A stretch of 64,000 nt of DNA from SIG587 sp045531585 (GTDB taxonomy: Bacteria > Bacillota > Clostridia > Oscillospirales > Acutalibacteraceae): assembly GCA_045531585.1 (NCBI GenBank), contig JAZSEH010000056.1, positions 7,261 to 71,260 of the forward strand. The letters are read 5' to 3'. The first letter of the stretch is position 1; each line of letters starts with the position of its first letter. The position numbers and the translations under genes were made by a program. The notes under the pieces are model-generated. The model worked only from the letters and a program-made list of their open reading frames with translations, made no database searches and had not been told where the DNA came from. This document shows, one piece after another, positions 41,163-50,036 of the stretch.

Positions 41163-42797
41163 ATGCAACAGATGCTTCTTGACGGTATTGCCTTAAATCA
41201 GCTTTTTGAAAATGGCTACCGCAATCTAAAGAAAAATATGAACGTCATAAATGACCTGAACGTTTTCCCTGTGCCTGACGGCGATACGGGAACAAATATG
41301 GTTAAAACCTTCGGCGGTGGCTTGCGCTCGCTTGAAGGGGAGGAACCAAGGGTTAGTACCTATATGCAAAAGCTGGCAAGCGCTGTGCTTATGTCTGCAA
41401 GGGGAAACTCAGGCGTTATATTTTCACAATTCATTCACGGCTTGTACCGTGGCTTCCAAGATAAAGATGAAATAAGCTTTAGCGATCTTGCCTATGCCTT
41501 TGAAATGGCTCAGGAGGATGCCTACGGTTCTATACTTGCACCTACGGAGGGTACCATACTCACCGTTATTCGTGAAGCGGCTGAGTTCTTAAAGGACAAG
41601 GGTGACGCCTACTCTGATTTTGTTCAGGGCTTTGGCGCACTGCTTGAATGTATGAAGTTAAGTCTTGCAAAAACACCTGAGCTGCTAAGTGTTTTAAAGG
41701 AAGCAGGCGTTGTAGATAGCGGCGGCGCAGGCCTTGTGTGCTTTATGGAGGGTATTTATGCTCACCTTTGCGGTGAAAGCATAGAGGATACTCCCGATTT
41801 TTCCGATACTATGAGCAACGTTACAGCAGGCGGCTTTGGCCCCGACAGTGAGCTTGAATACGGCTACTGTACCGAGTTTATACTTCAGCTTATGAACGCT
41901 AAGACCGATATTAAAGGCTTTGACGTTAAAGAGTTTGTAAAGCCTCTTGAGGCCTTGGGAGATTCCATTGTTGCGGTATGCAACGAAAGCATAGTTAAAA
42001 TACATATCCATACCTTCACCCCTGAAAAGGTGCTGGAGTATGGTCGCCGTTATGGTGAGTTTGTAACCATAAAAATTGAAAATATGTCGGTTCAGCATAG
42101 TGAAAGTGTGGCCGAACAGAAAAAAGAGCATTTAAAGTATGCCATTGTTTCGGTGGCTGCAGGACAGGGTATAATTGATTATTTTTATGAAATAGGCTCT
42201 AACGTTGTTATTGACGGTGGGCAGACCAATAATCCCCCTGTTGATGCCTTTCTTGATGCCTTTAAAAGCCTTGATGCGGAGCATATAATAGTTCTGCCCA
42301 ACAACTCAAACGTTGTACTTACTGCAAAGCAGGCGGCGGAGCTTTATACCGCAAGTGACGTGCGCATAATCCCCACGAAATCTATTGTGGAGGGGTATTC
42401 CGCCCTTTCCATGATGAATTTGTGGAGCGATACCGTTGAGGAGCTTATTGAGGATATGAGCTCAGGCCTTTCCACCATAACCACCGCCTACGTTACCACC
42501 GCCACAAGAGATACCGTTATGAACGGTATTCAGGTTACGAAAGGGCATTTTATAGGTCTTGATAATAAAAACATCCTCTCCTGTGGTGAGGAGCTTATAG
42601 ACACCGCCGTTACACTTATTAAGAGCATCAGCGATATTGATGATAAGGAAGTTATTATTATTTTCCGCGGCGCAAGTGTAAGTGAAACTCAGGCTGAGGA
42701 ATTCAAAACTATACTTGAAAATCAATATCCCCTTGCCGAAATAGGTATTATTGACGGCAAGCAGGACGTGTACGATTTTATTATTTCATTGGAGTAA
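41163..42797 (+). CDS. fakA: Fatty acid kinase catalytic subunit (FakA/YloV-like, DAK2 domain)
   Basis: The 544-residue protein has an N-terminal DhaL/DAK2 kinase domain with the magnesium-ATP motif VPDGDTGTNM (37-46), SARGNSGVIFSQF and EAGVVDSGGAGLV. The middle and C-terminal halves match FakA proteins (HTFTPEKVLEYG, then LPNNSNVVLTAKQAAEL). It phosphorylates fatty acids bound to the DegV proteins, giving acyl-phosphate. plsX follows 4 bases later, so product and next enzyme are co-expressed. Confidence 0.9.
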   Translation: MQQMLLDGIALNQLFENGYRNLKKNMNVINDLNVFPVPDGDTGTNMVKTFGGGLRSLEGEEPRVSTYMQKLASAVLMSARGNSGVIFSQFIHGLYRGFQDKDEISFSDLAYAFEMAQEDAYGSILAPTEGTILTVIREAAEFLKDKGDAYSDFVQGFGALLECMKLSLAKTPELLSVLKEAGVVDSGGAGLVCFMEGIYAHLCGESIEDTPDFSDTMSNVTAGGFGPDSELEYGYCTEFILQLMNAKTDIKGFDVKEFVKPLEALGDSIVAVCNESIVKIHIHTFTPEKVLEYGRRYGEFVTIKIENMSVQHSESVAEQKKEHLKYAIVSVAAGQGIIDYFYEIGSNVVIDGGQTNNPPVDAFLDAFKSLDAEHIIVLPNNSNVVLTAKQAAELYTASDVRIIPTKSIVEGYSALSMMNLWSDTVEELIEDMSSGLSTITTAYVTTATRDTVMNGIQVTKGHFIGLDNKNILSCGEELIDTAVTLIKSISDIDDKEVIIIFRGASVSETQAEEFKTILENQYPLAEIGIIDGKQDVYDFIISLE

Positions 42798-42801
42798 TTT
42801 T

Positions 42802-43782
42802 ATGGAAAAAATCGTTATTGATATTTACGGTGCCGATGCAGGAGCCCAGCCTATAATAGAGGGCGTTGCCAAGGCCATAAACGGTGGCACTCGGTTTTTC
42901 CCCGTGCTTGTGGGTGATAAGGATATAATAACCGATACAATGTCCCATTGCGGCATTGAGGAAGGCCGTTACGAAATTATTCATACCGATAAGTTTATCA
43001 CCAATAACGACCCTCCAACTGCCGTTTTTGGAGGTAATGATGATGCCTCTATGGTGCTGGCTTATTCGTACCTTAAAAATAACGGTGCCTGTACCGCAAT
43101 GCTTTCTCCCGGTAATACGGGTGCCCTGCTTGTGGGCTCTATCTGTCGCTTGGGTCTTGCCGGCGGACTTAAATTTCCCGCCCTTGCAAGTGCTCTGCCG
43201 GTGGACGGAAACAAACTTGTATGTCTGGTTGATTGCGGTGCCAATACCGAATGTACACCTGCTGACCTTGTTCGCTTTGCCAAAATGGGCAACGCCTTTT
43301 CAAAAAGCTACTGTGGTATTGAAAATCCCCGTGTGGGACTTTTGTCGGTGGGCAGGGAAAAGGGAAAGGGAAACGCCCTTGCCAGGGAAGCTTTTGACCT
43401 TTTAAGTGCCACAGGCCTTAATTTTATCGGCAACGTGGAGGGTAGCGACCTGCTGAACGGCTATGCTGACGTTATTGTAAGTGACGGTTTTTCTGGCAAT
43501 ATTATCCTTAAAAATGCCGAGGCGGTGGGTAAGGCCGCAATGGAGATAGTACGCAGAGTCGGTCTTGATAAGGACCCCGAGCTTACCGAAAAAATAAACA
43601 GTGAGTTGTTCAAAGCCTTTGACTTTAATTCACAGGGCGGCGCCACCTTCTTAGGCCCTGAAAAAACGGTGGTAAAGATGCACGGCTGCGCCAATGAGGA
43701 TACTACCGCCGCCTGCATAGAACAAATAATAAGACTTAATAAGGGTAACTTTGCCCAAAACGTAGCGCAGTCTTTAACGTAA
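42802..43782 (+). CDS. plsX: Phosphate acyltransferase PlsX
   Basis: The protein is 326 residues from ATG 42802, with GGAG 7 bases upstream; the longer frame lies inside fakA. It starts KIVIDIYGADAGAQPIIEG, with VFGGNDDASMVLAY, SPGNTGALLVGS and the later VEGSDLLNGYADVIVSDGF. PlsX interconverts acyl-ACP and acyl-phosphate, joining the fatty-acid kinase products to membrane phospholipid synthesis. No plsY is seen nearby. Confidence 0.92.
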   Translation: MEKIVIDIYGADAGAQPIIEGVAKAINGGTRFFPVLVGDKDIITDTMSHCGIEEGRYEIIHTDKFITNNDPPTAVFGGNDDASMVLAYSYLKNNGACTAMLSPGNTGALLVGSICRLGLAGGLKFPALASALPVDGNKLVCLVDCGANTECTPADLVRFAKMGNAFSKSYCGIENPRVGLLSVGREKGKGNALAREAFDLLSATGLNFIGNVEGSDLLNGYADVIVSDGFSGNIILKNAEAVGKAAMEIVRRVGLDKDPELTEKINSELFKAFDFNSQGGATFLGPEKTVVKMHGCANEDTTAACIEQIIRLNKGNFAQNVAQSLT

Positions 43783-43784
43783 AT

Positions 43785-43818
43785 AAAAAACAAACATTCC
43801 ATCGGAATGTTTGTTTTT
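43785..43818. terminator. Terminator after plsX (bidirectional)
   Basis: A 15-bp stem (AAAAACAAACATTCC / GGAATGTTTGTTTTT) with a 3-base loop closes the fatty-acid kinase operon and the converging glycosyltransferase gene. Confidence 0.8.
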
Positions 43819-43821
43819 AAG

Positions 43822-44835
43822 TTATCCTCTTGTTTTTAGTGCAACAAATATAAATTTATGTAAATAATATCTTAGCGGAATACCTATTAAATAAGCTATG
43901 TTAAAGGAAAGCCAAAGCGGTATCACCCATGAGAAAACAAGACACACAAGGGTATAGAACACGTAATTTATAACGTTAAATATAAGCATTGTCCAGTAAT
44001 CGTAGCAAACTGCTTTCTTCATAAATATGCTACGTGTAAGAATTATATTTATTGCGTAGCAGATTGCGGCAACTCCCGGCAGGGTGAAAAAGATATGGTG
44101 ATAGCCTAAAAATACCGAAATTAAAATCACCATTATTTCACTTGCAATAAATGAAATAAAGCTTCCCATTGCAAGGTGGAAAAGGCTTTTGTATATCCTT
44201 ACCGTATCCTTAACGGGACTAAAGTGGGAGGATTCGTTGCTGCCTATGTATATTGCTTCAATGTAAATGGTGCTAATGCTTATGCTCTTTTTGGCTGCAT
44301 AGTAAAGCACGTTCATTTCATAATCGTAATTGTCCTTTTCAACCTCTACCATCCAGTCAATATGTGAGGCGGAAAAACCCCGCAGTCCTGACTGATTATC
44401 GGATAAATAGCGGTTGGTGAGCAGGGCGTATACCACACGGGACATTGCGTTGCCAACCTTTGAACGCAGAGGGATCCCTCTTTTGGGACGGCGCATGGTA
44501 AGCACGAATTTTTCCCCTGAATGAAGTTTTTCCCGTACCCTTATAACGTCCTCAACCCTGTGCTGACCGTCAGCATCGCAGGTTATAAAGTTTTGGCAAT
44601 CAGGTATATTTCCCTTTATGTACCGCATACCCGCCTTAAGTGCGGCGCCCTTGCCGCAGTTATGGGGCAGGGTTACTATCTGTGCCTTTGCCGATACTGC
44701 CTCAAAAATATGGGCATAATCTGCACCGCTACCGTCATCCACCACCAAAACAAAAAAGCCGTTTTGTGAAAGCGAATCAACCAGACCTATAAGCTCCTTA
44801 TCAGGCTCATAGGCAGGAATTAAAACCACATCCAT
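43822..44835 (-). CDS. Family-2 glycosyltransferase with C-terminal GtrA-like membrane domain
   Basis: The 337-residue protein has a GT2 domain (1-210) with VLIPAYEPDKEL, VVDDGSG, NCGKGAALKAGM and the DXD motif CDADGQH, plus DNQSGLRGF typical of dolichyl/undecaprenyl-phosphate sugar transferases. Four hydrophobic spans follow (about 225-330), resembling GtrA flippase-like proteins. It probably transfers a sugar to a lipid carrier and helps flip it. It is followed upstream by a hydrolase gene on the same strand, 11 bases apart. Confidence 0.85.
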   Translation of the reverse strand: MDVVLIPAYEPDKELIGLVDSLSQNGFFVLVVDDGSGADYAHIFEAVSAKAQIVTLPHNCGKGAALKAGMRYIKGNIPDCQNFITCDADGQHRVEDVIRVREKLHSGEKFVLTMRRPKRGIPLRSKVGNAMSRVVYALLTNRYLSDNQSGLRGFSASHIDWMVEVEKDNYDYEMNVLYYAAKKSISISTIYIEAIYIGSNESSHFSPVKDTVRIYKSLFHLAMGSFISFIASEIMVILISVFLGYHHIFFTLPGVAAICYAINIILTRSIFMKKAVCYDYWTMLIFNVINYVFYTLVCLVFSWVIPLWLSFNIAYLIGIPLRYYLHKFIFVALKTRG

Positions 44836-44846
44836 TTATTTTCCCC

Positions 44847-45803
44847 CTAATTTTTAACCGCACTTTGCTTTAAAAATCTTTCTATCTGCTCAAAAAGCTT
44901 GTCATTGGCAGTCCCGTCGCTATCAAAAAGCAGGTCGGTATGTCCGTTGCTTTCAGGCTGTGAGCAGACGTAATATTCTACGTTTTTTGATTTTATTTTA
45001 TCCTTTTGTGATATTATGGAATACCGTGAAAGGGGCACCTGCTTATCCTGCTCACCGTGAACTATCAGCACGGGAACGTCACTTTTGGATATCTCCTCAT
45101 CGGCACTTAAATTGACCGTATCGGCACCGAAAAGCATTGTTTGATATAACCACAAAAAACCGTAGTTAAGGTATGCAAGGCCTCCAACATAGTTTACCGA
45201 GGCACCCATAATACCGTCCATTGCACTGTTTATGCCGCTTACACTTATAACGGCCGAAACATTGTGTCCGTACGCTAAATTACAACAGGCGGCATAGCCT
45301 CCGCGGCTGTGTCCCATAATAACAATATCATTATAACCAAAACGGTTGTTTTTTTCAATATATTTAAGCGTATTATCAAGATCAATTATTTCCTGAGCAA
45401 AGCCTACCGTGCTTTCTCCTTGTGAAGAATAACAGCCTGTGGGGTCAAAGGCGAATACCGACCAGCCACGGTTATTCAGCTCGCTTATCTGCCAAAGGTA
45501 GCTGTCGGCCCCTGCATTAAAGCCGGGTGCCAGCACTATAAGGGAATTATAACGGTCTCTTATTCCACTTTCATACAGGTAACCCGATAAGAGGTTTTCG
45601 CCTGAGTAATACTCCTTTTCGGTGCGGTTTTCCACCATTTGGGAAAGGGTGTCAGGCACGGATATTTCAGGCTCATCCACACGGGTGAAAATATGGTCGT
45701 AAACTATTTTCGTGGCGGCCATTGATACAATACAAAAGGTTAGTATAAGGCAAATAACGGTTATCAATATCCTTTTTAAAAGAGATTTCTTTTCAGATAC
45801 CAT
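44847..45803 (-). CDS. Membrane-anchored alpha/beta hydrolase
   Basis: The protein is 318 residues from ATG 45803; an in-frame GTG further upstream is a weaker start. An N-terminal membrane segment (8-28) precedes an alpha/beta-hydrolase domain with LIVLAPGFNAGADSYLW, the elbow GHSRGGYA and HGEQDKQVPL. The C-terminal histidine is in ESNGHTDLLF. Probably an esterase or lipase facing outward. It shares a promoter region with a divergent hydrolase. Confidence 0.85.
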   Translation of the reverse strand: MVSEKKSLLKRILITVICLILTFCIVSMAATKIVYDHIFTRVDEPEISVPDTLSQMVENRTEKEYYSGENLLSGYLYESGIRDRYNSLIVLAPGFNAGADSYLWQISELNNRGWSVFAFDPTGCYSSQGESTVGFAQEIIDLDNTLKYIEKNNRFGYNDIVIMGHSRGGYAACCNLAYGHNVSAVISVSGINSAMDGIMGASVNYVGGLAYLNYGFLWLYQTMLFGADTVNLSADEEISKSDVPVLIVHGEQDKQVPLSRYSIISQKDKIKSKNVEYYVCSQPESNGHTDLLFDSDGTANDKLFEQIERFLKQSAVKN

Positions 45804-45848
45804 TATTATCACCACTTTTTAAAAAAATTATGCTAAGGAGCAAAAACC

Positions 45849-46826
45849 ATGCGCTTTGTCCCTGATTTTAAACTGAATATTATAGCTGAGGAAGAATTCC
45901 CCCAAAGAATTAAAGAAATAGAAGCCACCTTGGATAAGTGCAGGGTAAGCGGCACCTTTAAATCCTTTGATAACGCTAAGCTTTTTTACGAATATTTTCT
46001 TTGTGAAAACAGTAAGGTCTCCGTTGTTGTGGTGCACGGCCTTAGTGAGTTTACAAAAAAGTATTACGAGGTCGCCGCATATTTTTTAAATCAGGGCTAC
46101 AACGTATTTTTGTTTGACCTGCGCTGTCACGGACTTTCTCAGCGCCTTACCGAGGATATTGAGCTTATCCACGTTGATGCTTTCAAGGACTATGCCGATG
46201 ACCTTGAGCAGTTTATTGATAAAATAGTTATCCCTGCCGAAGAAAAGCCCGTTTATATCTATTCTCACTCAATGGGCGGAGGTATTTCGGCTATGTATCT
46301 TGAAAAAAACAGCGAAAAAATTAAAAAAGCCGTGCTTTCCTCCCCCATGATAGAGCCCTATGCAGGCAAAACTCCTGTTTTTTTAGCGCGATTTTTTATG
46401 TGGGTGGAAAACACCTTTATGGACCCTGCAGCCAAATGGAATTTTTCAAGTGAGTTTAACCCTGAGCATTCCTTTAAAAACAGCTCCGATTCAAGTGAAA
46501 CTCGTTTTAACCATAACCTTAATATGCGTATAAATAACGCTAACTACCGCACAACACCGCTTTCAATAGGCTGGGTTTATAATTCACTCACCTTAAAAAG
46601 GAAACTGTTAAAGCACAGTGCAATAAAAAACATTAAAACACCCATTCTGCTTATATCGGCAGGGAAGGATACGGTAGTAAAAAATTCTGCTCAGAAAAAA
46701 TTTGCAAAAAAATGCAAAACCTGCCGTATGGAAACCGTTTTAGATTCAAAGCACTCTATGCTCACAGGGGATAACAACACCCTGACACAGCATTTAAAGC
46801 TGGTGCTGGATTTCTTTTCTTTATGA
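45849..46826 (+). CDS. Alpha/beta hydrolase, monoacylglycerol-lipase/lysophospholipase-like
   Basis: The 325-residue cytosolic protein of the Hydrolase_4 family starts with a short N-terminal extension. It contains VVVVHGLSEFTKKYYEVAAY, VFLFDLRCHGLSQ, the elbow YSHSMGGGIS, SAGKDTVVKN and the histidine in SKHSMLTG. Family members release fatty acids from monoglycerides or lysophospholipids, which would suit the lipid genes on both sides. AAGGAG precedes the ATG. It overlaps the end of the next gene by 6 bases. Confidence 0.88.
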   Translation: MRFVPDFKLNIIAEEEFPQRIKEIEATLDKCRVSGTFKSFDNAKLFYEYFLCENSKVSVVVVHGLSEFTKKYYEVAAYFLNQGYNVFLFDLRCHGLSQRLTEDIELIHVDAFKDYADDLEQFIDKIVIPAEEKPVYIYSHSMGGGISAMYLEKNSEKIKKAVLSSPMIEPYAGKTPVFLARFFMWVENTFMDPAAKWNFSSEFNPEHSFKNSSDSSETRFNHNLNMRINNANYRTTPLSIGWVYNSLTLKRKLLKHSAIKNIKTPILLISAGKDTVVKNSAQKKFAKKCKTCRMETVLDSKHSMLTGDNNTLTQHLKLVLDFFSL

Positions 46827-47450
46827 CCTAACCTCTTCCTCCTCCAGCGTGCGTCGTGCCTCCTTAAAGGCAACGCGTATAAAGGCGGCAAGTAGACGGC
46901 AAAGCCGTACCGATATTATAATATCATAGTCGAATTTCGGTGCTCCGCCGTAAACATCACAGGATATATTTACCTGTTCACCGCTGCGATTTACCTTCAT
47001 AATAGAATCCACCATCCCCAAAAAAGGGTAGGTGACCGAGCTGCATTTACCGTAATTTATGGCAGCCTCAGCTGCATCTGCTCCGGTGCAAACAACGTTA
47101 AGTTTAAGCCTTTTAACGGTGCAGTATTTAAGTAGCTTGGCAATTTCCTGTAAAAGGGATATAATTATATGATAGGTAGAGGAAAGGGTGGAGAAAAGAC
47201 CCGTTTCTTTAATGCTTGATTTTAATTTCTGTGTTTCAATGTTGGAAATACCTGTTCCTTTTTTAAGAAATAATACAATGGGATTTTCAGGGTCAGGCAC
47301 CTCACCAAAGGTTTTGTGCAGTATTTTATAACGGAGTGCAAGTTCATTATTCTCGTCGTTATATGCAATTATATAAACGGGGAGCATAAGCACCGCGAAA
47401 ACAACTGCAATTATAAAAAGTAATATACCAAGAAAAATCCATAACCACAT
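46821..47450 (-). CDS. DUF2953-like membrane protein
   Basis: The protein is 209 residues from ATG 47450, with AAAGGATG upstream; a longer frame lacks a ribosome binding site. It begins with one membrane segment (WLWIFLGILLFIIAVVFAVL), then a beta-strand region, a helical middle (KLLKYCTVKRLKLNVVCTGA) and GPxVAAxxxG-like text (AAINYGKCSSVTYPFLGMVD), the layout I associate with the DUF2953 family found beside sporulation genes. Function unknown. Confidence 0.6.
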   Translation of the reverse strand: MWLWIFLGILLFIIAVVFAVLMLPVYIIAYNDENNELALRYKILHKTFGEVPDPENPIVLFLKKGTGISNIETQKLKSSIKETGLFSTLSSTYHIIISLLQEIAKLLKYCTVKRLKLNVVCTGADAAEAAINYGKCSSVTYPFLGMVDSIMKVNRSGEQVNISCDVYGGAPKFDYDIIISVRLCRLLAAFIRVAFKEARRTLEEEEVRS

Positions 47451-47522
47451 ACAAAAAACATCCTTTAGTAAACTAAAACAATTATATATTATTATAACAC
47501 ATTTTTCAAGGGAGATGATGCT

Positions 47523-48080
47523 TTGTTTTGGGAACTTATTAAAATAACCGATATTTCCTCCAAGGATTTGGATGCTGCCTACAATGCACTTCATCCCTCA
47601 AGAAGGGCGCATATAGACTGCCTGAAGCAGGAAAGGGACCGCCTTTGCTCCCTTGGTGGAGAAATTCTTGCAAAAAAGCTTCTCAAAAAACACTACGGCA
47701 TAGATAACGCCGTAATAGTGCGGGCAGACAACGGTAGACCCTATGTTATGGACAGCAATATTTATATAAGCATTTCCCATTGTGATGAAAATGTTGTCTG
47801 CGCTGTGGATACAGCCCCTGTGGGAATAGATATTGAGCGGATACGTCCTGTTAAGGAGGCGCTCATAAATAGGGTATGTACTATGGAGGAGGCGGAATAT
47901 CTAAGCTCAGCTAAAAGCGGTGAAGAAGGCTTGTATCGCTTTTTTGAGGTATGGACCGCTAAGGAGGCTTATTTTAAAAAGCAGGGAACGGGCATAACAC
48001 AGCTTAACAGCATTAACGTACTTAACCTTAAAAGACAGGTTACCCGAATGGACGATTACCTTATCCAAACGGTAAAATAA
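47523..48080 (+). CDS. 4'-phosphopantetheinyl transferase (Sfp type)
   Basis: The 185-residue enzyme starts at TTG 47523 after GGGAGATGATG. Magnesium and CoA motifs are visible: ISISHCDENVVCAV, GIDIERIRP and FFEVWTAKEAYFKKQGTGI. It moves phosphopantetheine from CoA to a carrier-protein serine. It converges on the operon encoding a free carrier protein and a carrier domain fused to an acyl-AMP ligase, which are plausible substrates. Confidence 0.9.
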   Translation: MFWELIKITDISSKDLDAAYNALHPSRRAHIDCLKQERDRLCSLGGEILAKKLLKKHYGIDNAVIVRADNGRPYVMDSNIYISISHCDENVVCAVDTAPVGIDIERIRPVKEALINRVCTMEEAEYLSSAKSGEEGLYRFFEVWTAKEAYFKKQGTGITQLNSINVLNLKRQVTRMDDYLIQTVK

Positions 48081-48113
48081 AGCTCGGTAAACACAGCGTT
48101 TACCGAGCTTTTG
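48079..48113. terminator. Terminator between the PPTase gene and the LRAT operon
   Basis: A 13-bp perfect stem (AAGCTCGGTAAAC / GTTTACCGAGCTT) with an ACAGC loop is followed by T-rich sequence. Confidence 0.75.
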
Positions 48114-48114
48114 C

Positions 48115-48519
48115 TTATTTTCCAAGCATAATTCTTAGTTTTTCGCGAACGTCCTGCAAAAAGTGGGACCGACTTTCCCCAAACACACAAAGATTTGCAA
48201 AATGTTCACAGTTGTTATGCAGTATATCGTAACCGCCCTGACCAATTCTCTCCTGAGCAAAGGCAACTGTATCCTTAGGCGATCTCCTTCGGGACGTTTC
48301 ATCAAGGTCAAGCTTTGCCACTTCAAGCTCTCCGCCCTGAAGGAAGGTGTATATATCGCTGGCCAGCACCTTTACCTCCTCAGCAGGACGGCTCACGTCA
48401 TCAGGCAAACCAAACTGTATTACACACTCAGGGCTTACAAAAATTCCGTAATGATGATAAAAGCTTACCTTGGTACGTATCATATCGCCGTATTTAGGCT
48501 CTTTTTGTACCCATTTCAT
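48115..48519 (-). CDS. LRAT-domain (NlpC/P60-superfamily) protein
   Basis: The 134-residue protein has the lecithin:retinol-acyltransferase fold. The conserved histidine is in YHHYGIFV (His23) and the nucleophile cysteine in LHNNCEHFANLC (Cys104). LRAT-like enzymes move acyl chains from lipids or hydrolyse them through a thioester. It is the last gene of the lipid operon, 4 bases after the carrier protein. The acyl donor and acceptor here are unknown. Confidence 0.85.
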   Translation of the reverse strand: MKWVQKEPKYGDMIRTKVSFYHHYGIFVSPECVIQFGLPDDVSRPAEEVKVLASDIYTFLQGGELEVAKLDLDETSRRRSPKDTVAFAQERIGQGGYDILHNNCEHFANLCVFGESRSHFLQDVREKLRIMLGK

Positions 48520-48523
48520 ATCC

Positions 48524-48760
48524 TTAGCACTTGCTTTCTATACATTTAATAACGTCTGCAACGGTATTTATGGAGGGAAAATCCTCGTTGGTGAACTTAA
48601 TGTCAAACTCCTCCTCAAGGGCCATTGCCATATAAAGCATACCAATGGAGTTTATACCAACGTCCTCCCTAAGGGAAGAGTCTAAAGCAATGGCGGAGGT
48701 ATCAACCTCGCCCTCAAATACAACGTTAAAAACCTTTACAAGCCTGTCAAAAGTAGTCAT
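48524..48760 (-). CDS. Acyl carrier protein
   Basis: The protein is 78 residues from ATG 48760, with GGAGA upstream. The four-helix carrier pattern is visible and the phosphopantetheine serine is Ser38 in GINSIGM, where ordinary fatty-acid AcpP has DSL. The Asn-Ser-Ile variant suggests a specialised carrier rather than housekeeping AcpP. Its start shares one base with the stop of the acyltransferase upstream. Confidence 0.88.
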   Translation of the reverse strand: MTTFDRLVKVFNVVFEGEVDTSAIALDSSLREDVGINSIGMLYMAMALEEEFDIKFTNEDFPSINTVADVIKCIESKC

Positions 48761-49404
48761 TACACTATCTCCATTTCGGAACATTTTTTCATTGCCTCCA
48801 TAAGATGCCCGGTAATCTCCTGTATATCCGCTGTGGAGGGAAATTTCTTTTTACAAATATCTGTGGGAATAATGGGTTCACCTATAACCACGGTGCGCCT
48901 GCTATACCATTTTTTATTCGGGCATATATACATTGGCACAATGGGTACCCCTGCCTGTAAAGCAATCAGCACCGCCCCTGATTTAATGGAGTCAATACCA
49001 TCCTGCCTGTCAATGCCGCCTTGGGGAAATATGCTCAGCACCCATCCGCATTTAAGTATCTCAACAGATTTCTTTATGGCTTCAATATCGGCCTTTTCAC
49101 GGTCAATTTTTATGCCGCCCATACCCTTAAGCAAAACAGAGCGAAGACCACCCTTCATTACTTCCTTGGCAATAAGAAAGAAAACACGCCTGTACCAAAA
49201 GGCCACTCCCACTAAAAATGGGTCGGCAAAGGAGGTATGGTTGGCTGCTATAACGGCACCGCCCTTTAGCTTTGAGTTGTATTTTTTACCTGTGGGGGTT
49301 ATGCGTCTCATACGAAATATGGGGAGAAGTACCGAACAGACAATTCTGCCTGCGTCCATAGGTAAACGGCGTATGTCGAAAACCTTTGCCTTACCGTTTC
49401 CCAT
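48760..49404 (-). CDS. PlsC-like acyltransferase, first of the pair
   Basis: The protein is 214 residues from ATG 49404, 7 bases after AAGGAG. Acyltransferase motif I is NHTSFADP (the HX4D catalytic pair), motif III is FPQGGID (the usual FPEGT is altered) and motif IV is VPIVPMYI. One hydrophobic stretch lies near the N-terminus. It probably moves an acyl chain from a carrier protein onto a glycerolipid or other hydroxyl. It overlaps the other acyltransferase gene by 14 bases. Confidence 0.87.
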   Translation of the reverse strand: MGNGKAKVFDIRRLPMDAGRIVCSVLLPIFRMRRITPTGKKYNSKLKGGAVIAANHTSFADPFLVGVAFWYRRVFFLIAKEVMKGGLRSVLLKGMGGIKIDREKADIEAIKKSVEILKCGWVLSIFPQGGIDRQDGIDSIKSGAVLIALQAGVPIVPMYICPNKKWYSRRTVVIGEPIIPTDICKKKFPSTADIQEITGHLMEAMKKCSEMEIV

Positions 49405-50035
49405 TATCAGTCTCCTTTTCAAGCTCACCCTTAAGGGCGTAAATCTTTTCCTCCAACACCGTGGTAAGGTGCTTTAGCTGCTCCTCATCACTAAGTCCAT
49501 CCTTACGGTATTCCATAAGGTCAAAGGGCTCACCCACAACAACGCTTGCGCACTTTTTTATACCGTAATTGCCATCGGTATAAACGGGTACTATTTTTGC
49601 ATCGGCGTGGCTTGCAATAAATGCGGTGCTTACCGTAAAGGGCCAGGGCTTACCGTTTACGGGAAGCCTGCCTTCAGGGAATATACCCAAGGTGCCGCCC
49701 TTGTCCAGAACCTCAATACAGTTTGAAACAAAATCAAAATTAAAGGCGTCTCGGTCAACCCGTATGCCGCCTATTGCATAAAGAAAGCTTGCAAAGGCTT
49801 TTCCCTTGTTAAAAAGCACCTCTGCCATAAGGAAACGTATGGTGCGGAAGGGGAATATAAGCAGATAAAGTGCAAAATCCATAAGGGATTTGTGGTTTGA
49901 AACAACCATACAGGGCTTGGGTAGTTTTTTGCACAGCCTTATAACCCGCGGCTTAAAAAACAGTAGCGCCGCAGGAATTCCCGTTATCTTAACAAAGCCC
50001 AAACAAAAATTCACAAGAAAATTATTTTTATTCAT
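49391..50035 (-). CDS. PlsC-like acyltransferase, second of the pair
   Basis: The 214-residue paralogue has NHKSLMDFAL (HX4D), FPEGRLPVNG and AKIVPVYT. It begins with a hydrophobic segment (VNFCLGFVKITGIPAALLFF). Two adjacent but clearly different PlsC proteins suggest two successive acylations or two acceptors. It starts 1 base after the ligase gene. Confidence 0.87.
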   Translation of the reverse strand: MNKNNFLVNFCLGFVKITGIPAALLFFKPRVIRLCKKLPKPCMVVSNHKSLMDFALYLLIFPFRTIRFLMAEVLFNKGKAFASFLYAIGGIRVDRDAFNFDFVSNCIEVLDKGGTLGIFPEGRLPVNGKPWPFTVSTAFIASHADAKIVPVYTDGNYGIKKCASVVVGEPFDLMEYRKDGLSDEEQLKHLTTVLEEKIYALKGELEKETDNGKR

Positions 50036-50036
50036 A

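Noticed and set aside
48833..49477. 214-codon forward reading frame opposite the acyltransferase genes
   Set aside because: Both acyltransferases on the other strand carry HX4D and FPEG-type motifs and overlap in operon style; the forward frame crosses the junction of the two and has no family features.
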